Of a stretch of 40,100 bases of DNA, positions 13,399 to 21,728 are shown piece by piece (positions within the stretch are counted from its first letter, which is position 1; the number at the start of each line of letters is the position of its first letter). The notes beneath the pieces are model-generated. The model did not search any database, was not told the DNA's origin, and saw nothing but the letters and a program-made list of their open reading frames with translations. The position numbers were made by a program, and so were the translations under genes. Source of the DNA: Paenibacillus lactis (GTDB lineage Bacteria; Bacillota; Bacilli; Paenibacillales; Paenibacillaceae); assembly GCF_017873605.1 (NCBI RefSeq), contig NZ_JAGGKI010000033.1, forward strand, positions 1 through 40,100. Reading direction: 5' to 3'.

Positions 13399-16290
13399 AT
13401 GGACCTAATAGATCGATTGTATCAGAAAATAAAAGAAGATCCGCTGTCCCCTAAGATGCTGATTGTCCCGTCCTATTCGCAAGGCCACCAATTGCTAGAG
13501 CGAATTTGCGAACGTTTCGGTTCTGTTTTTAATGTGGAAGTTGAGACACTTCAGGGCATGGTGCATGCCAATACGGCATTCGAGCTGTCGCGTCGAAAGA
13601 TACGTTTTCTTGAGGATGAGGAAGCGTTCTGGGTGATTCGACAGCTAATGCTGCATCAGGCCGAAGCAGATCCTCATAGTTATATTACGCAAAAATCAAT
13701 GGTAAACCCCGGGGTGGTCCGTAAAGTTCATCAGTCGCTCGATGAATTGCGGATGGCTGGGGTTTGTTCCGGAGAAATACATCCGAATGACTTTTCGAAC
13801 GAGAGCAAAGGCTTGTATCTCCAACAATTGCTTGATCGTTATGAGGCTTACCTCATAGAGCAGGCGCTGACGGACTTTGCGGGTTTGGTCGAGTATTGTA
13901 CTCCAACTGCGGATAACACAAGATTTTTACTTCTGCAGCCTGCCGGATGGTCGAGAATGGAATGGGATCTGATCGAGAAAATAGCCGGGAGCCAACTGGA
14001 CATTATCAATTTCGATGAGCCTTTTTATTCTCATGCAAGATTCTCTAACAATCGACTGGTGATGTTTCGCGCCGCTGGAAGTTTAGCGGAAGTTCGCGAA
14101 GGGTTTCGCAGAATGATTGCAGAGCCCGAGCCGCTGGATCAGATGGAAATCATGTTGTCGGATTACGAACGATATGCACCTGTACTTTACTCGCAGGCCG
14201 AGGCATCGGGGGTCCCGTCTACCTTCTCCAATGGGCTTCCGATCTCCTACTGTACGGCAGGCAAGGCTGCTCTAGCTATTCTTGCTTGGATTAAGGAAGG
14301 GTTCCCAGTGGCTCGCCTTACGGAGATGCTTCGCAGCGGATGCCTGCAAATCGCTGACCAGCAAGCATCCGCCGGGGATTGGATACGCCTGCTGGAGCAG
14401 AGCGGAATCGGCTGGGGCAGACATCGCTATGCCGGAATCCTTGATTCCCGACAACGACGCATGGGGGACGGGCAGCAGGAGCTTGGAATGAAGCTGCATG
14501 AGGTGCTTCAAGGCTGGTTCGACAAGCTTCCGGAAGGAAGCGAGTGGAGGCCCGATCTGTTGCTCGAATGGTTGGGGGATTTTGTTGAGAAGCATGTACC
14601 TCTTCATTCGAGCGACGACCAGAACGTAAAAACGGCCATTCAAGCTTGGAGCACACGTCTATCGGGAATCCGAGTTGGGTCCATGACGCCCGAGTGGGCG
14701 GTACGATATGTAACTGAAATCTTGAACGGCATACGGATCCGGGTCGATGCAACACCGAGGCCGGGGGCAGTTCACGTTACTTCCATCCACAACGGCGGCT
14801 TCAGCGGAAGATACCGAACATGGATCGTCGGCATGGATGAACGAGCCTGGAGCATGCCGATCATGCAGGATCCTCTGTTGCTGGATGAAGAGCGGGCGGC
14901 GGTATCTAAACATTTACAATTGGTCCGTGAACAATCCAAACAATTCAGAAACGTTCGTGATGCCCGGTTATCACTCATATGCGGGGAATTGTGGCTTAGT
15001 TATGCTTCGTACGATCCGGGGGAGCGGGAAAGCCGAAGCCCTGCATTCGAGATGCTGCAAATAATGAGGCTGCAATCTGGGGATGACACGCAGGATTTCA
15101 GCGCTTTAGAGAGAGTATTAGGGCAGCCGTACAGCGTAATGGATGTGCTGCATCCGGAAGAACGAAGAAGTACATATGATGAGATCGATGTATGGGCGCA
15201 ATATCTTCGGGATTTAAGCGGAACAAGAGATGGATGGAAGGCCGTATCGCATGCTTATCCGGCTTTGGCGCAGGGATATCTGGCACAGGTGAATCGCCAA
15301 GATGAAAGGCTGTCGGTTTATGACGGGTGGCTGAGCACGAACAAAGCGGGTTCGGATGGCATACTGGGGCAACAAGCCATCAGTGTGAGTCAACTGGAGA
15401 AGTATGCGGCATGCGGACTGCAATACTACTTTTATTCCGTGTTAAGACTGCGTCCTAAAGAAATTCCTGTCTTTGACCGTGCCCGTTGGCTGCAGGCCGA
15501 TGAACGGGGAACGCTTCTGCATCATATTTACAGGCTGTATTTGGAGGAGGTTACGGAGTTCGGTACGAAGCCGCCGCAGCATGACAGACGCAAGCTATAT
15601 AGGATTGTAGACCAAGCACTTGATGATGCCGCGAAGTCTATACCGGCTCCCAGCCCGCATGTACAGAAGAAAGAATGCGAGGAGATCCGGCGCGATGCAG
15701 AGGTTTTTTACAGGAACGAAGAAGGGAAGACCGAAGAGCCCTGCTATTTCGAATTGGAACTAGGTACACCTGAGGGTGAGCCGATGGAGCTGACATTGCC
15801 GGACGGCATGCGAGTGAAATTGAAAGGGTTCGTCGATCGGGTGGATCGCATCGGCCCTCATGAATATCGAATCATTGATTATAAAACAGGCAATATGAAG
15901 AAATACGCCTCAGCCGAATATTTCAGCGGAGGAACACAGCTTCAGCATGCTCTGTACTCCATCGCGGTTGAACAGTGGCTTCACCTAACAGGCAAAGATA
16001 TTGAGGCCAGGGTAACGGAAGCGGAATATGCTTTTCCAACCGTACGGGGAAGAGGAGAGTATGTCAGGAGGAAGCAAGATCGCAGGGAGGAATTAGGCGA
16101 CATCATCTCTAAACTTCTGGATTCCATGAATCAAGGTCTGTTTATTCCAGCTAAAGATGTTAATACGTGTACGTGGTGCAAATACCAATCCGTGTGCGGC
16201 TCGCACGCCGAGTGGATGGGGAATAAACGGGGAGCTGCTGTCAATGCAGCTGTATTAGGTTCACTGCGGGAGGTGGAAGAGATTGATTGA
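13399..16290 (+). CDS. AddB/RexB-like nuclease subunit
   Basis: A 963-aa protein resembling AddB, the partner of AddA in double-strand-break resection. The C-terminus has a RecB-type PD-(D/E)xK nuclease with D813 (FVDRVDR) and D827-Y-K829 (IIDYKTGN). An Fe-S staple is formed by C672 and the triplet C924-x2-C927-x5-C933, the same Cx2Cx5C spacing known in Bacillus AddB. I see no Walker A, and the N-terminal two thirds read as an inactive helicase-like scaffold. It is about 200 residues shorter than Bacillus AddB, so it may be a divergent second copy rather than the housekeeping gene. GGGAGGAGG precedes the ATG. Its last 8 bases overlap the AddA-like gene. Confidence 0.8.
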   Translation: MDLIDRLYQKIKEDPLSPKMLIVPSYSQGHQLLERICERFGSVFNVEVETLQGMVHANTAFELSRRKIRFLEDEEAFWVIRQLMLHQAEADPHSYITQKSMVNPGVVRKVHQSLDELRMAGVCSGEIHPNDFSNESKGLYLQQLLDRYEAYLIEQALTDFAGLVEYCTPTADNTRFLLLQPAGWSRMEWDLIEKIAGSQLDIINFDEPFYSHARFSNNRLVMFRAAGSLAEVREGFRRMIAEPEPLDQMEIMLSDYERYAPVLYSQAEASGVPSTFSNGLPISYCTAGKAALAILAWIKEGFPVARLTEMLRSGCLQIADQQASAGDWIRLLEQSGIGWGRHRYAGILDSRQRRMGDGQQELGMKLHEVLQGWFDKLPEGSEWRPDLLLEWLGDFVEKHVPLHSSDDQNVKTAIQAWSTRLSGIRVGSMTPEWAVRYVTEILNGIRIRVDATPRPGAVHVTSIHNGGFSGRYRTWIVGMDERAWSMPIMQDPLLLDEERAAVSKHLQLVREQSKQFRNVRDARLSLICGELWLSYASYDPGERESRSPAFEMLQIMRLQSGDDTQDFSALERVLGQPYSVMDVLHPEERRSTYDEIDVWAQYLRDLSGTRDGWKAVSHAYPALAQGYLAQVNRQDERLSVYDGWLSTNKAGSDGILGQQAISVSQLEKYAACGLQYYFYSVLRLRPKEIPVFDRARWLQADERGTLLHHIYRLYLEEVTEFGTKPPQHDRRKLYRIVDQALDDAAKSIPAPSPHVQKKECEEIRRDAEVFYRNEEGKTEEPCYFELELGTPEGEPMELTLPDGMRVKLKGFVDRVDRIGPHEYRIIDYKTGNMKKYASAEYFSGGTQLQHALYSIAVEQWLHLTGKDIEARVTEAEYAFPTVRGRGEYVRRKQDRREELGDIISKLLDSMNQGLFIPAKDVNTCTWCKYQSVCGSHAEWMGNKRGAAVNAAVLGSLREVEEID

Positions 16291-19200
16291 ATCCAGTTTA
16301 TTAAACTTGCCGGCGGATCAAGCAGACCGTCATCGAATCCTTCATGATTTAGATACGACGCTGCTTGTGGAGGCAGGGGCCGGATCGGGTAAAACGACCA
16401 GCTTGGTAGGCAGGCTTCTTGCCTTAATTGATCATGGCGTGCAGGCAGAACAAATCGCAGCGATTACATTTACGAATAAAGCTGCCGGGGAGCTCAAGGA
16501 AAGATTCCGGGTCGCGTTGGAAAACGCTAATCGAACAGCAGAACCCGGTTCAACGAGCCGTCGTCGATATTCGGATGCTCTAAGCAAGCTGGATCTCATG
16601 TTTATTGGAACGATCCATTCTTTCTGCGCATTGCTGCTGCGGGAGCGTCCGATTGAAGCAGGGCTGGATCCGTATTTTGAGGAGATGGCTGAAGAGGAGG
16701 ACAAGCTCTTTCGGGATGCTTGTTGGGATGAGTATATTACGGAATTGAATGAAGCGCAGCTGCGGCTCTTGGACGAGCTATCGCTGCTCGGCGTTGATGT
16801 GAATACACTGCGGGACGTTTATGATCGGGTAACCACATTCTCCGATGTCGAGCTGCCTTGTCAAGAACGACTGTATCCAAACTTCGACCGCATTCGGGAT
16901 ACGCTCTTCCTACTGCTTGAGGCTGCGGCGCCGTATATACCATCGACTGAGCCTGACCAAGGATGGGACAAGCTTCAAACGCTTGTACGTACAAATCGCC
17001 AAAAGCTGCGGCTGATCGACGTGAAGGATGATATGCGCATTCTTGAGATTGCGGAGCAGTTCGAGAGCAAGATCCATGTAACGCAGAAGCGATGGACATC
17101 CAAAGAGCAGGCAGCCCAGCTGAAGACCAGATTTATCGATTGGCAGGAAACCGTGTTATTTCCCTTTCTGCAGGAATGGCGCGAATATTTATACCCGAAG
17201 CTGATTGCGTTCGTTCGCCCGGCTATTCTCTATTGCCAGGAACGCCGCTTATCTGTGGGACGGTTGAATTTTCAGGACCTGCTCGTAGAAGCTGCCAGGC
17301 TGCTTCGCGACCATCTTGAAGTTCGGGCTTACTTTGCGCAAAAATACCAACGGATCCTCGTTGATGAATTTCAGGACACGGATCCGGTGCAAGCTGAGCT
17401 TATTTTTCTGCTCACGGGCGTTACCGAGTTGGGAATGGAGAATCAGGACTGGAGGCGGCTGAAACCGCGGCCAGGCTCGTTATTTCTGGTGGGAGACCCG
17501 AAGCAGTCGATCTATCGTTTTCGCAGGGCAGATATCTCGATTTATAACGAGGTCAAAGCGCGAATCCGCGAGTGCGGGGGTGTGCTTAAATTAACGTCTA
17601 ATTTCCGTTCCGTACCATCGATCGGCGATTATATTAACAGTCGGTTTGCAGACAAATTTCCTTCAGTCGAAACGGAATATCAAGCGGCGTTCGCGAAGAT
17701 GGAGACAGACTGGGATATTTCGTCCCAAGCAGCAGGGCATGGTGTATACGTGTTGAACTATCCCAAGATTACCGGGGGAAAAGCAGCGGCTGCCCTGGAA
17801 GATGCCAAGCGTATCGCAAGTTATATTTCATGGGCTTGCACCGACGGCAACCTGCAGATAATCCAGAGGGACGGCACAAGTCGGAATGCAGTTCCGGGGG
17901 ACTTCCTGATTCTCACTAAGACGAAAACATTCATTCATGTTTATGCGGAACAGCTGGACCTAAGCGGTATTCCTGCTGATACTTCCGGAAGTACGGCCGC
18001 TTACGAAGAAATGCTGATGCTCTGGCAGCTGGTCCGCTGTCTTGAAGACGCCTCCGATCAGCCTGCATTGCTCGCGGTTCTGCGCGGCATGTTATTTGGA
18101 TTAAGCGACCAGCAGTTGTGGGCCTATAAGCAGGATGGCAGCCGGATATCCATATACGAATCGATATCGCAGGCAGAACTGAGCGAAAATGCGCAGCCGG
18201 TTGGCGCAGTGCTGGCCAGATTGCGCATGTATTCGGAATGGGTCCGTACATTACATGCAGCGGCAGCCTTCAGTCTTATCGTCGAAGATTTAGGGATCAT
18301 ACCGTATGTATCGGCATTGCCCGCTGGTTCGGTACGCGCGGGAACCTTGGTCGGATTGATGCAGCTTGTGCACAGCGATGGGAGGGCTGCTTCAAGCTGG
18401 AGCGAACTATGCCGATTGATGGAAAGAGCATGTCAAGGGATGGAAACCTCGAGTCTGTATGTCGGAGGCGATCAAGCCGTCCGTGTGATGAATCTGCATA
18501 AAGCCAAAGGGCTGGAGGCGGCTGTCGTTATTCTTGCGGGTCCATGCGAAGAGTCCGAACACGAGCCCTCGCAATATATCGATCGGTCTTCCGACCCGGC
18601 AGCAGGGTATTTTACGATCCATAAGAAAACAGGGGGATATCATCCGAAAATAGCTGCGCAGCCTCCCGGTTGGGACGTAATGAGCGAGCGGGAGCGGACA
18701 TTCGCACAGGCTGAGAAAGATCGGCTGCTGTATGTAGCAGCGACGCGGCCCAAGCAAATGCTGGTCATCAGTTTATATCCCGAGCAGCCGGCCAAATGCC
18801 CTTGGACCCCGCTCGTTGAAGGAATGCCAGAGCTTCCGGAGCTTCAGGTTCCTGAACGCATACAAACGTCAAAAACGGAGTTAACCGAAGGACCGGATAT
18901 CCTCGGCATTCGGGCTGCTCGTCAGCGCCAATTGGATGATATAAGCCGGCCTACCTATTCCCTGCTGTCGGTAACGGAACAGACCAAGACGCTCCATGAC
19001 CGTCCGGAATGGTCCTCGGAGGGGAAAGGGATGGCATTCGGCAGCGTTGTCCATCGCACGCTGGAAATGCTCGGCAAGGGATTGGCGGAGTCGGATCTGG
19101 ATGAGGCCGTACATTGGCTTGCGAGCGAAGAAGGATTGGCAACAGAGTACATCCCCGAAGCCGTACGGATTGCGCAAAGCATCCTGGTCAGCGAACTGTG

Positions 19201-19582
19201 GCAGCGAAGCTTGCGTGCACGCCGCCGGTTATTCGAGCTGCCCCTGTTACTTAGGAAGAACGCCGCGGAGCTTAAGTCATTCAACAACATGGCAATGGAA
19301 GTCATAAAGCTCGAAGCGGCCCCGGCTTCGGCAACCGGGGATGATGCTGTGAAGCATGCTTATTTGCGAGGCGTCATTGATCTTCTGTTCGAGGAAGAAG
19401 ACGGCTGGGTCATTGTTGACTTCAAGACCGATCACGTCGAGGAGGGTGCCCTGGAGACGTTCGTTAATTTCTATCGTCCTCAGGTCCTTGTCTACGCTTC
19501 GGAATGGGAACGCACCTTTGGCTTCAAAGTGAAAGAAGCAGGGCTTTATTTCGCAGGGATCGGGCGGTATGTAGTGCTGTGA
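16283..19582 (+). CDS. AddA/RexA-like UvrD-family helicase-nuclease
   Basis: A 1099-aa superfamily 1A helicase with a fused nuclease. Visible motifs are Walker A AGAGSGKTT (K37), ITFTNKAAGELKER (Ia), Walker B VDEFQDTD (D361-E362), VGDPKQSIYRFR (III), LTSNFRS (IV), MNLHKAKGLEAAVV (V) and LLYVAATRPK (VI). The C-terminal RecB-like nuclease has GSVVH924, D1033 (GVIDLL) and D1046-F-K1048. Together with the AddB-like protein it would unwind and resect DNA ends in the cytoplasm with two nuclease sites. The TTG at 16283 follows GGAGGTGG by six bases and overlaps the AddB stop, so it is translationally coupled. It is shorter than Bacillus AddA (about 1230 aa). Confidence 0.85.
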   Translation: MIESSLLNLPADQADRHRILHDLDTTLLVEAGAGSGKTTSLVGRLLALIDHGVQAEQIAAITFTNKAAGELKERFRVALENANRTAEPGSTSRRRYSDALSKLDLMFIGTIHSFCALLLRERPIEAGLDPYFEEMAEEEDKLFRDACWDEYITELNEAQLRLLDELSLLGVDVNTLRDVYDRVTTFSDVELPCQERLYPNFDRIRDTLFLLLEAAAPYIPSTEPDQGWDKLQTLVRTNRQKLRLIDVKDDMRILEIAEQFESKIHVTQKRWTSKEQAAQLKTRFIDWQETVLFPFLQEWREYLYPKLIAFVRPAILYCQERRLSVGRLNFQDLLVEAARLLRDHLEVRAYFAQKYQRILVDEFQDTDPVQAELIFLLTGVTELGMENQDWRRLKPRPGSLFLVGDPKQSIYRFRRADISIYNEVKARIRECGGVLKLTSNFRSVPSIGDYINSRFADKFPSVETEYQAAFAKMETDWDISSQAAGHGVYVLNYPKITGGKAAAALEDAKRIASYISWACTDGNLQIIQRDGTSRNAVPGDFLILTKTKTFIHVYAEQLDLSGIPADTSGSTAAYEEMLMLWQLVRCLEDASDQPALLAVLRGMLFGLSDQQLWAYKQDGSRISIYESISQAELSENAQPVGAVLARLRMYSEWVRTLHAAAAFSLIVEDLGIIPYVSALPAGSVRAGTLVGLMQLVHSDGRAASSWSELCRLMERACQGMETSSLYVGGDQAVRVMNLHKAKGLEAAVVILAGPCEESEHEPSQYIDRSSDPAAGYFTIHKKTGGYHPKIAAQPPGWDVMSERERTFAQAEKDRLLYVAATRPKQMLVISLYPEQPAKCPWTPLVEGMPELPELQVPERIQTSKTELTEGPDILGIRAARQRQLDDISRPTYSLLSVTEQTKTLHDRPEWSSEGKGMAFGSVVHRTLEMLGKGLAESDLDEAVHWLASEEGLATEYIPEAVRIAQSILVSELWQRSLRARRRLFELPLLLRKNAAELKSFNNMAMEVIKLEAAPASATGDDAVKHAYLRGVIDLLFEEEDGWVIVDFKTDHVEEGALETFVNFYRPQVLVYASEWERTFGFKVKEAGLYFAGIGRYVVL

Positions 19583-19653
19583 TACTAGCTCTGTATCTAT
19601 GTATCTATGTTCTAAAAGCATACGGTTAAGGTTTCCATCCAACTAAAGGTAAC

Positions 19654-19689
19654 AGGAGAGCTTAAACATTGAGTTGAGTTCTCCTTTTT
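19654..19689 (+). terminator. Terminator of the AddBA-like operon
   Basis: AGGAGA (19654-19659) pairs with TCTCCT (19680-19685), extended by an inner CT/AG pair, and is followed by TTTTTAT. It lies about 70 bases after the AddA-like stop. Confidence 0.6.
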
Positions 19690-19796
19690 ATATGAAGAAG
19701 TAAACGGAAATTTTTTTAGTTCTCTGGGAGGATATGGTTGCTTGTTGTCGAAATGTGTATAAATCATAATGAAAATACAATTAGGAGAATTGAACT

Positions 19797-20753
19797 ATGT
19801 CCGATAAGTTGTTCAGATGGTTCAAAATTATTTATGCCATCCAAGCAAGGCCGGGGATCAGCGCCAAGGAATTGGCGGAACGATGTGAAGCCGAGGAAAG
19901 AACGATATACCGGGATTTACGTTCACTAGACCTCGTAGCGCCGATTACCAACGAAGGGTACGGTAAAGGCTACACGTTCGCCGGGGATTTTGCCATGTTT
20001 CCCTTCAATTGGACGCAGCAGGAGGCATTGGTCTTCTCCATGCTCCCTTCCTTTGTCGACCAGAGCAATATGCCGCCGGGATTCGACACAGCGTATGACA
20101 AGGTTATGGCCGCTCATTTTCGGCAGAAGAAGCGGGATCGGGAAATTCTGAAACATGTCACGGATATTATCCAAATGGGGTCTCCCGCATATCGGGAGGA
20201 TGCTCCCAACTATCTATATCAAGTCATTCAGGCCATTGTGGAAGAAAAGACGATCACCGTTGTATATCATACGCAGAGCCGGAACCAACAAACGGAACGG
20301 GAGATCGATCCGTACTACCTCGTTCCGAGGGATCAACGATTCTATCTGATCGGGTATTGCCATCAGGCGAAGGATATTCGGACCTTCCGTCTGAGCCGTT
20401 TCCGCTCTATGGAGATGACCAGCCGCACTTTCGAGCGCGGAGACTTTAACCTGAAGAATTATATGAAGAACACCTGGTCGATTGAACGCGGCGAGGAACA
20501 AATTCATTTCAAAGTGAAATTCTCGCCGGATGTCGCCCGTTACATCAAAGAAGAGGAGATGTTCGTGAGACCAAGGATGAAGGACCTTCCGGACGGCAGT
20601 TTGTTGTTCGAGGTCACCTTGAATCACGATCGGGAGTTTATGAACTGGGTAAGTCAGTACGGGCCGGATGCTGAAATTCTGGCCCCGGTATCTTACCGGG
20701 AACGAATGAAGGAACGGCTTGAACGATGGCGCAAGCTGTATGAGGGGGAATAA
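19797..20753 (+). CDS. WYL-domain transcriptional regulator
   Basis: A 318-aa regulator of the DeoR/WYL type. Residues 8-60 form a helix-turn-helix (IYAIQARPGISAKELAERC then ERTIYRDLRSLD). About 140-215 is the WYL ligand-binding fold (ITVVYHTQSRNQQ, then IDPYYLVPRDQRFYLIGYC with RTFRLSRF), and the C-terminal WCX part follows. WYL domains sense nucleic acids or nucleotides and often control defence or repair genes. It lies between the AddAB-like genes and the type III cassette, so it may regulate either one. AGGAG precedes the ATG. The stop is nine bases from that of the convergent exonuclease gene. Confidence 0.85.
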   Translation: MSDKLFRWFKIIYAIQARPGISAKELAERCEAEERTIYRDLRSLDLVAPITNEGYGKGYTFAGDFAMFPFNWTQQEALVFSMLPSFVDQSNMPPGFDTAYDKVMAAHFRQKKRDREILKHVTDIIQMGSPAYREDAPNYLYQVIQAIVEEKTITVVYHTQSRNQQTEREIDPYYLVPRDQRFYLIGYCHQAKDIRTFRLSRFRSMEMTSRTFERGDFNLKNYMKNTWSIERGEEQIHFKVKFSPDVARYIKEEEMFVRPRMKDLPDGSLLFEVTLNHDREFMNWVSQYGPDAEILAPVSYRERMKERLERWRKLYEGE

Positions 20754-20762
20754 GGAACGGCA

Positions 20763-21425
20763 CTATTGCGCCATTCCCAGCATTGCCGCCAGTTTACTGA
20801 ATGGGTGATTCTCTTCCGAGCCTGTGGAATATACCATTTCCGAGACGTACAGCTGATCTTCTGCGGCATTATTCGTAACCAACTGGATGTTAGGGAAGAT
20901 CGAAAGAAAGACTTTCGCCGTGTTATAGGCGTCATCGGTGGCTCGATGCGGCTCTCCGATGAATGGGAGCTGCAGCAGGTCTAGCGCCCGTTTCAATCCG
21001 ATCCTCTGTCGATGATCCGATTGGTGAAGTCGAGTAAACGCCAGCTGAAGATCGTTATAATTTTGCAGCCAATCCAAGGAGATCTGATGATACCGGCAAT
21101 GCTGGATGAACTGATATTTATCGTCCATTCCCCATGCGCATAAATAATAGGGCGCTTCGCCGATCCACTCTTGAAAAGCCTTTAGCGCTTCGGGAAAAGA
21201 CGGTGCTTGATCGACTTGATCCTGCGTAATCCCCGTAAACGGCGTCGTTTCCGGTGTTAATTTATACTGTCTCGAAGGCTTTACATAGGAATGAAACACA
21301 TCGGTCATGACCAGTGTTCCTTCTTGCTCGGTCATTTTAATCGCACCGATTTCGATAATGTCGGCAAGATGCTGATGTTTACGAACCACCATGAATTCAA
21401 GATCGAAGATGATATAAGTTGGCAT
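20763..21425 (-). CDS. DEDDh 3'-5' exonuclease (KapD/ExoRNase-like)
   Basis: A 220-aa exonuclease of the DnaQ-like DEDDh class. Catalytic residues are D8 and E10 (FDLE), D101 or D102 (WGMDDKYQF) and the HRATDDAYN motif with H160-x4-D165. Conserved text such as DIIEIGAIKM and TGITQDQVDQAPSFPEAL is typical of the KapD/Eri1-like group that trims RNA or single-stranded DNA 3' ends. The length covers the domain alone plus a short tail. Its start has GAGAGGAG six bases upstream. It is convergent with the WYL regulator, with a weak GGGAAT/ATTCCC hairpin spanning the junction. It may be a host gene caught in the island. Confidence 0.85.
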   Translation of the reverse strand: MPTYIIFDLEFMVVRKHQHLADIIEIGAIKMTEQEGTLVMTDVFHSYVKPSRQYKLTPETTPFTGITQDQVDQAPSFPEALKAFQEWIGEAPYYLCAWGMDDKYQFIQHCRYHQISLDWLQNYNDLQLAFTRLHQSDHRQRIGLKRALDLLQLPFIGEPHRATDDAYNTAKVFLSIFPNIQLVTNNAAEDQLYVSEMVYSTGSEENHPFSKLAAMLGMAQ

Positions 21426-21644
21426 TGGAATGCTCCTCTCTGCATTGGTTGTTATTAGTTTAGCAGGGAGGAGTGGCTGGGATTGTCAGGGAATGGGTGT
21501 TCGGGGATGGGGAAAAAGGTCGCCTGTGGGCACTAGATGGTTTTAGACTTAATAGGAGTTATAATAAAGAGTAATGTTTCTACTAAACGATCTTTCTATT
21601 ATCGTCGGTTTGATAGATAGACACCCTTAAAAACCAGCGCTTAC

Positions 21645-21674
21645 TTGACAGAAATTACACAAACGCAATATTTC
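21645..21674 (+). promoter_or_regulatory. Candidate promoter of the type III-like cassette
   Basis: In the gap 21426-21728 a perfect TTGACA (21645-21650) precedes TATTTC (21669-21674) at 18 bases. The cassette's first ATG follows 55 bases later behind AGAGGTGAGC. A lone TATAAT at 21560-21565 has no good -35. Nothing else is evident in this gap. Confidence 0.35.
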
Positions 21675-21728
21675 CTTTATTAGTCAAATAGGCAATGTTT
21701 TATTTTTCGGCTGAACAAGAGGTGAGCA

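Noticed and set aside
14272..14913. Several overlapping minus-strand ORFs of 84-145 codons opposite the AddB-like gene
   Set aside because: They lie fully inside a gene with clear nuclease and Fe-S motifs, have no ribosome sites, and show compositions typical of antisense frames in a GC-richer gene.
13399..19582. RecBCD operon
   Set aside because: Only two subunits are present, the AddB-like protein has the Cx2Cx5C Fe-S nuclease and no RecC or RecD features.
20746..20778. Bidirectional terminator between the WYL and exonuclease genes
   Set aside because: GGGAAT/ATTCCC pair with a GGC/GCC inner pair, but no T-run follows on either strand, so it is too weak to list.
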